NCBI RefSeq assembly: GCF_037055325.1
Contig: NZ_CP146373.1
Location: 434,001-498,000 of the forward strand
Source of the DNA: Arachnia propionica
GTDB taxonomy: Bacteria; Actinomycetota; Actinomycetes; Propionibacteriales; Propionibacteriaceae
Direction: 5' to 3'
DNA length: 64,000 bases
Part shown: positions 61,173 to 64,000 of the stretch, one piece after another
How the letters are laid out: every line of letters begins with the position of its first letter
Numbering within the stretch: the first letter of the stretch is position 1
Program-made: the position numbers and the translations under genes
Notes under the pieces: model-generated
The model's database searches: none
Told to the model about the DNA's origin: nothing
Seen by the model: only the letters and a program-made list of their open reading frames with translations

Positions 61173-63608
61173 ATGACCGATACCACAGAGGAGTTCGAGG
61201 AACACATCCTGGACGTCGATGTCACCGAGGAGATGGAGTCCAGTTTCCTCGAGTACGCCTATTCCGTCATCTATGCCCGTGCTTTGCCGGATGCCCGCGA
61301 TGGCCTGAAACCTGTCCAGCGACGCATCTTGTTCTCGATGGATGAGATGGGTGTCAAACCTGAGAAGGGGCACGTGAAGTGCGCCCGCGTGGTTGGTCAG
61401 GTGATGGGCGTGCTGCATCCGCACGGTGACAGTGCCATCTATGACGCTCTGGTGCGCATGGCACAGCCGTGGGCAATGCGACTTCCTCTGGTCGATGGTC
61501 ACGGAAACTTCGGCTCACTCGATGCAGGACCGGCCGCGATGCGCTACACCGAATGCCGGATGGCCCATCCCGCGGTGGCGATGACTGCGGGCTTGGACGA
61601 GGACGTCGTCGATTTCAGGCCGAACTACGATGGCAAGGACACCGAGCCCGATGTGCTGCCTGCCGCTCTGCCGAACCTCCTGGTCAACGGCGCCTCGGGG
61701 ATCGCGGTGGGAATGGCCACCAACATCGCCCCACACAACCTCCGGGAAGTGGTTTCCGCATTGAAGGCGTTGCTGGGGGACCGGGATATCTCCTTGGAGG
61801 AGTTGATGCGGCACCTGCCCGGCCCCGACTTTCCCAGCGGGGGAAGGATAATCGGTCTCGACGGCATCCGTGACGCCTATGCCACCGGGCGTGGCTCCTT
61901 CAAGGTTCGCGCCAGGGCCAGCATCGAGCGGGTTTCGGCGCGCCGACGAGGGATCGTCATCACCGAACTGCCCTACCTGGTTGGTCCGGAAAGGATCATC
62001 GAGCAGATCAAGAAGGGCATCGATTCGCGAAAGCTGGTCGGCATCGCCGGGGTGAAGGACCTGACTGACCTGGCCAACGGCACCAGGCTGGTGGTGGAGG
62101 TCAAGAACGGCATCAATCCCGAGGCCTTGTTGGAGCAGCTCTACCGGGTGACGAAGCTGGAGGACACCTTCGCGATCAACGCGGTGGCGCTGGTGGAGGG
62201 CCAGCCACGGACCCTCACCTTGAAGCAAATGTTGGAGGTCTACCTGGAGCACCGGCTCCACGTGACGATCCGCCGCACCCAGCACCGCCTCGGCAAGGCT
62301 CAGGAACGGCTGCACCTGGTCGCAGGGTTGCTGCTGGCCATCGTCGACATCGACGAGGTCATAGCAATCGTTCGCTCCAGTGAGAACGCTACCGAAGCCC
62401 GCACTCGGTTGATGGGTGCATTCGACCTGGACGAGGTGCAGGCAAACCACATCCTGGATATGCAGCTGCGCCGTCTGACGAAGTACTCCACGCTGGAGTT
62501 GAAAGCTGAGGCCGACGAACTGGCTGCCCGCATCGAGGAGTTGCAGCGCATCCTCGACGATGACACAGTCTTGAACACCTTGGTGGCATCGGAGCTGGAC
62601 GAGATGGCTGAGCGGTTCGGAACCCCCCGCAGGACGGTGTTGCTGGCTTCCGACGGCGTGGTCAGGTCGGCGGCTCCCCTGGAGGTTGCCGACGAGCCAT
62701 GCTGGGTGCTGTTGTCGACGACGGGACGCGCGGCCCGCACCGACTCTGCCGCTCCCTTGCCCGTGACGGGTCCCAGGGCCGCCCACGACGTGATCGCTGC
62801 CGCGATCAAGGTCACCTCTCGCGCCGAGTTCGGGGTGCTTACCAACACGGGACGCCTGCTGCGAGCCAAGGCCATCGAGCTTCCTACCGTGCCGCTGACC
62901 GCCACTGCCCCGAACCTGCAAGGCGGTTCCGCCGCGCGGGAGTTGTGGCCTCTGGAGCAGGGGGAACGGGTGGTCGGTCTGACCTCCCTCGACCCCGGGG
63001 GGCCTGGACTGGCTCTGGGGACGCTCCGAGGCGTGGTCAAACGGGTCAACCCCGAGGTGATCGGGAAGGATTCGTGGGACGTGATCCGCCTCGAGGACGG
63101 CGATGAAGTCGTAGGGGCGGTGGAACTGGCCTCCCCGAACTTGGCGTTCATCACCTCGGATGCGCAGCTGCTGCACTTCTCCGCTGACTTGGTGCGTCCG
63201 CAGGGGCGTCTGGGCGGAGGTGTCGCCGGAGTGAAGCTTTCAGCAGAGGCGAAGGTGTTGTTCTTCGGTGGGGTCGATCCCGCAACGGATCTCGTGGTCA
63301 CAATCGCGGGGGCGCCGGATTCGTTGTTCGGACATACCGCAGGCGGCGCCAAGGTCACCCCGCTGGCCGAGTATCCGACAAAGGGCCGGGCCACCGGTGG
63401 AGTCAGGTGCCAACGTTTCCTGAAGGGGGAAACAGCCCTCATCGCCGCTGCCATCGGCGGGTTTGTGACCGCTGCTACCGCAGATGGAACGCCGGTTGCC
63501 CTACCGGAGCCCACACCGAAACGTGACGGCTCTGGTGTTCCCTTGAAGGGGGTTGTCGAGATGCTCGGGGCCCGGTGCCTCCCAGAAGTGGTTGAGTTGA
63601 TCCCATGA
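61173..63608 (+). CDS. parC: DNA topoisomerase subunit A (ParC/GyrA family)
   Basis: 811 residues. The catalytic Tyr is in AAMRYTECRM, and HPHGDSAIYDALVRM is the quinolone-resistance region with Ser and Asp in the drug-sensitive state. The C-terminal pinwheel has six blade repeats (GGSAARELWPLEQGERVVGL and similar), without a clear GyrA box, which favours topoisomerase IV. The partner subunit ParE is not in the window. It overlaps the carbonic anhydrase gene by 4 bases. Confidence 0.9.
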   Translation: MTDTTEEFEEHILDVDVTEEMESSFLEYAYSVIYARALPDARDGLKPVQRRILFSMDEMGVKPEKGHVKCARVVGQVMGVLHPHGDSAIYDALVRMAQPWAMRLPLVDGHGNFGSLDAGPAAMRYTECRMAHPAVAMTAGLDEDVVDFRPNYDGKDTEPDVLPAALPNLLVNGASGIAVGMATNIAPHNLREVVSALKALLGDRDISLEELMRHLPGPDFPSGGRIIGLDGIRDAYATGRGSFKVRARASIERVSARRRGIVITELPYLVGPERIIEQIKKGIDSRKLVGIAGVKDLTDLANGTRLVVEVKNGINPEALLEQLYRVTKLEDTFAINAVALVEGQPRTLTLKQMLEVYLEHRLHVTIRRTQHRLGKAQERLHLVAGLLLAIVDIDEVIAIVRSSENATEARTRLMGAFDLDEVQANHILDMQLRRLTKYSTLELKAEADELAARIEELQRILDDDTVLNTLVASELDEMAERFGTPRRTVLLASDGVVRSAAPLEVADEPCWVLLSTTGRAARTDSAAPLPVTGPRAAHDVIAAAIKVTSRAEFGVLTNTGRLLRAKAIELPTVPLTATAPNLQGGSAARELWPLEQGERVVGLTSLDPGGPGLALGTLRGVVKRVNPEVIGKDSWDVIRLEDGDEVVGAVELASPNLAFITSDAQLLHFSADLVRPQGRLGGGVAGVKLSAEAKVLFFGGVDPATDLVVTIAGAPDSLFGHTAGGAKVTPLAEYPTKGRATGGVRCQRFLKGETALIAAAIGGFVTAATADGTPVALPEPTPKRDGSGVPLKGVVEMLGARCLPEVVELIP

Positions 63609-64000
63609 GTTTCGACGACCTGCTCTCCGCCAACCGCAGCTACGCAGAGAATTTCTCCCGGCAGGGAGCCGACGGCATCGCCCACGCGGGAGTGGCAATC
63701 GTCACCTGCATGGATTCACGCATCGATCCGTTGCCCATGGTCGGTCTCGGTCCTGGTGACGCCAAGATCCTCCGCTCCCCCGGCGGCTGGGTGGCGCCCT
63801 GGACCATGACGGGTCTGGTGCTGGCGGTCCAGCTGCTCCACGTCGACCGGATCATGCTCATCCCCCACACCCGCTGCGCCATGGCGGGAACTGACGAGGC
63901 GCTGCACCAGTCGATCGCGGAACGCAACGGCATGGACGCCACCTGGTTGAGTTTCGGTGCCAGCCCGGACCAGATGAACCGTTTGAAACAGGACGTCTCC
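63605..64000 (+). CDS. beta-carbonic anhydrase, N-terminal part
   Basis: 132 codons before the window ends; the start overlaps the parC stop. Zinc ligands are seen in VAIVTCMDSRIDPLP (Cys and Asp) and MLIPHTRCAM (His and Cys). It hydrates CO2 to bicarbonate, a substrate for the carboxylating enzymes of propionibacterial metabolism. Overlap with parC is probably just dense packing. Confidence 0.88.
   Translation, partial: MSFDDLLSANRSYAENFSRQGADGIAHAGVAIVTCMDSRIDPLPMVGLGPGDAKILRSPGGWVAPWTMTGLVLAVQLLHVDRIMLIPHTRCAMAGTDEALHQSIAERNGMDATWLSFGASPDQMNRLKQDVS

Noticed and set aside
61515-63176. 553-codon open frame opposite parC
   Set aside because: Low-complexity His/Gln/Gly-rich sequence typical of an antisense shadow; parC is intact on the other strand.

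Overview
The window is chromosomal DNA from a GC-rich actinobacterium, most likely a member of the Propionibacteriaceae (Arachnia/Propionibacterium relatives). RbpA, GarA, SepH, two DUF881 proteins with a small basic protein, DUF3000, DUF3710, DUF4193 and DUF5998 are actinobacterial markers. A pyrophosphate-dependent phosphofructokinase close to the propionibacterial enzyme narrows the lineage. Almost everything is housekeeping or core accessory DNA. The only mobile DNA is the right end of an IS481-like element at the left edge, next to tRNA-Pro. I see no CRISPR array, prophage or rRNA.

Layout. 1-245: IS end and tRNA-Pro. 364-1572: L,D-transpeptidase lipoprotein. 1608-7389: a six-gene Mrp cation/proton antiporter operon with fused MrpA-MrpB. 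7415-11975: metX-metW-lnt-ppm1-fxsA, all with overlapping ends. 11956-18833: RbpA, a glycerophosphodiesterase, pyridoxal kinase, an HTH-MurA fusion, dihydrolipoyl dehydrogenase, a Cys-rich peptide with a CsoR-family repressor under an obvious operator, and an Eis-like acetyltransferase. 19074-25129: GH3 glycosidase, YggS, amidohydrolase, YciO-type protein and two orphan TadE-like proteins. 25218-26438: PPi-phosphofructokinase.

26439-34914 is one long minus-strand block: thrS, HIT, CDP-alcohol phosphatidyltransferase, DUF881, small basic protein, DUF881, garA, an FtsR-like MerR gene, bifunctional nuclease, a ResR-like MerR gene and YihY. It joins tRNA charging, phospholipid synthesis, division and growth control, and FHA control of the TCA cycle. 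It is followed by a frameshifted hypothetical gene, a small GNAT, a tRNA operon (Gly-Cys-Val) and a succinate-semialdehyde-type dehydrogenase. On the plus strand tRNA-Val(CAC) leads into a CbiX-like gene, msrB, DUF3000 and an RNase D; dxs converges on them. 43172-48585 holds the alanine pair cycA-ald and aconitase.

48673-56422 resembles the mycobacterial Rv2689c-Rv2700 neighbourhood: an RNA m5U methyltransferase, a KimA-like potassium importer divergent from two TrkA/RCK proteins, an OB-fold protein, DUF3710, dut, DUF4235, DUF4193 and SepH. 56546-64000 holds thymidine kinase, a GT4 glycosyltransferase, a type I phosphodiesterase and DUF5998 in one tightly overlapped minus-strand operon, then an App1-type phosphatase, a ParC/GyrA-type topoisomerase subunit and the start of a beta-carbonic anhydrase.

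No feature is convincingly a wholly new system. The best leads are the CstR-like repressor with its Cys-rich peptide and operator, the KimA/RCK divergent pair with a shared inverted repeat, the HTH-MurA fusion with an altered active site, the near-perfect palindrome upstream of aconitase, and the frameshifted gene at 34952-35406.
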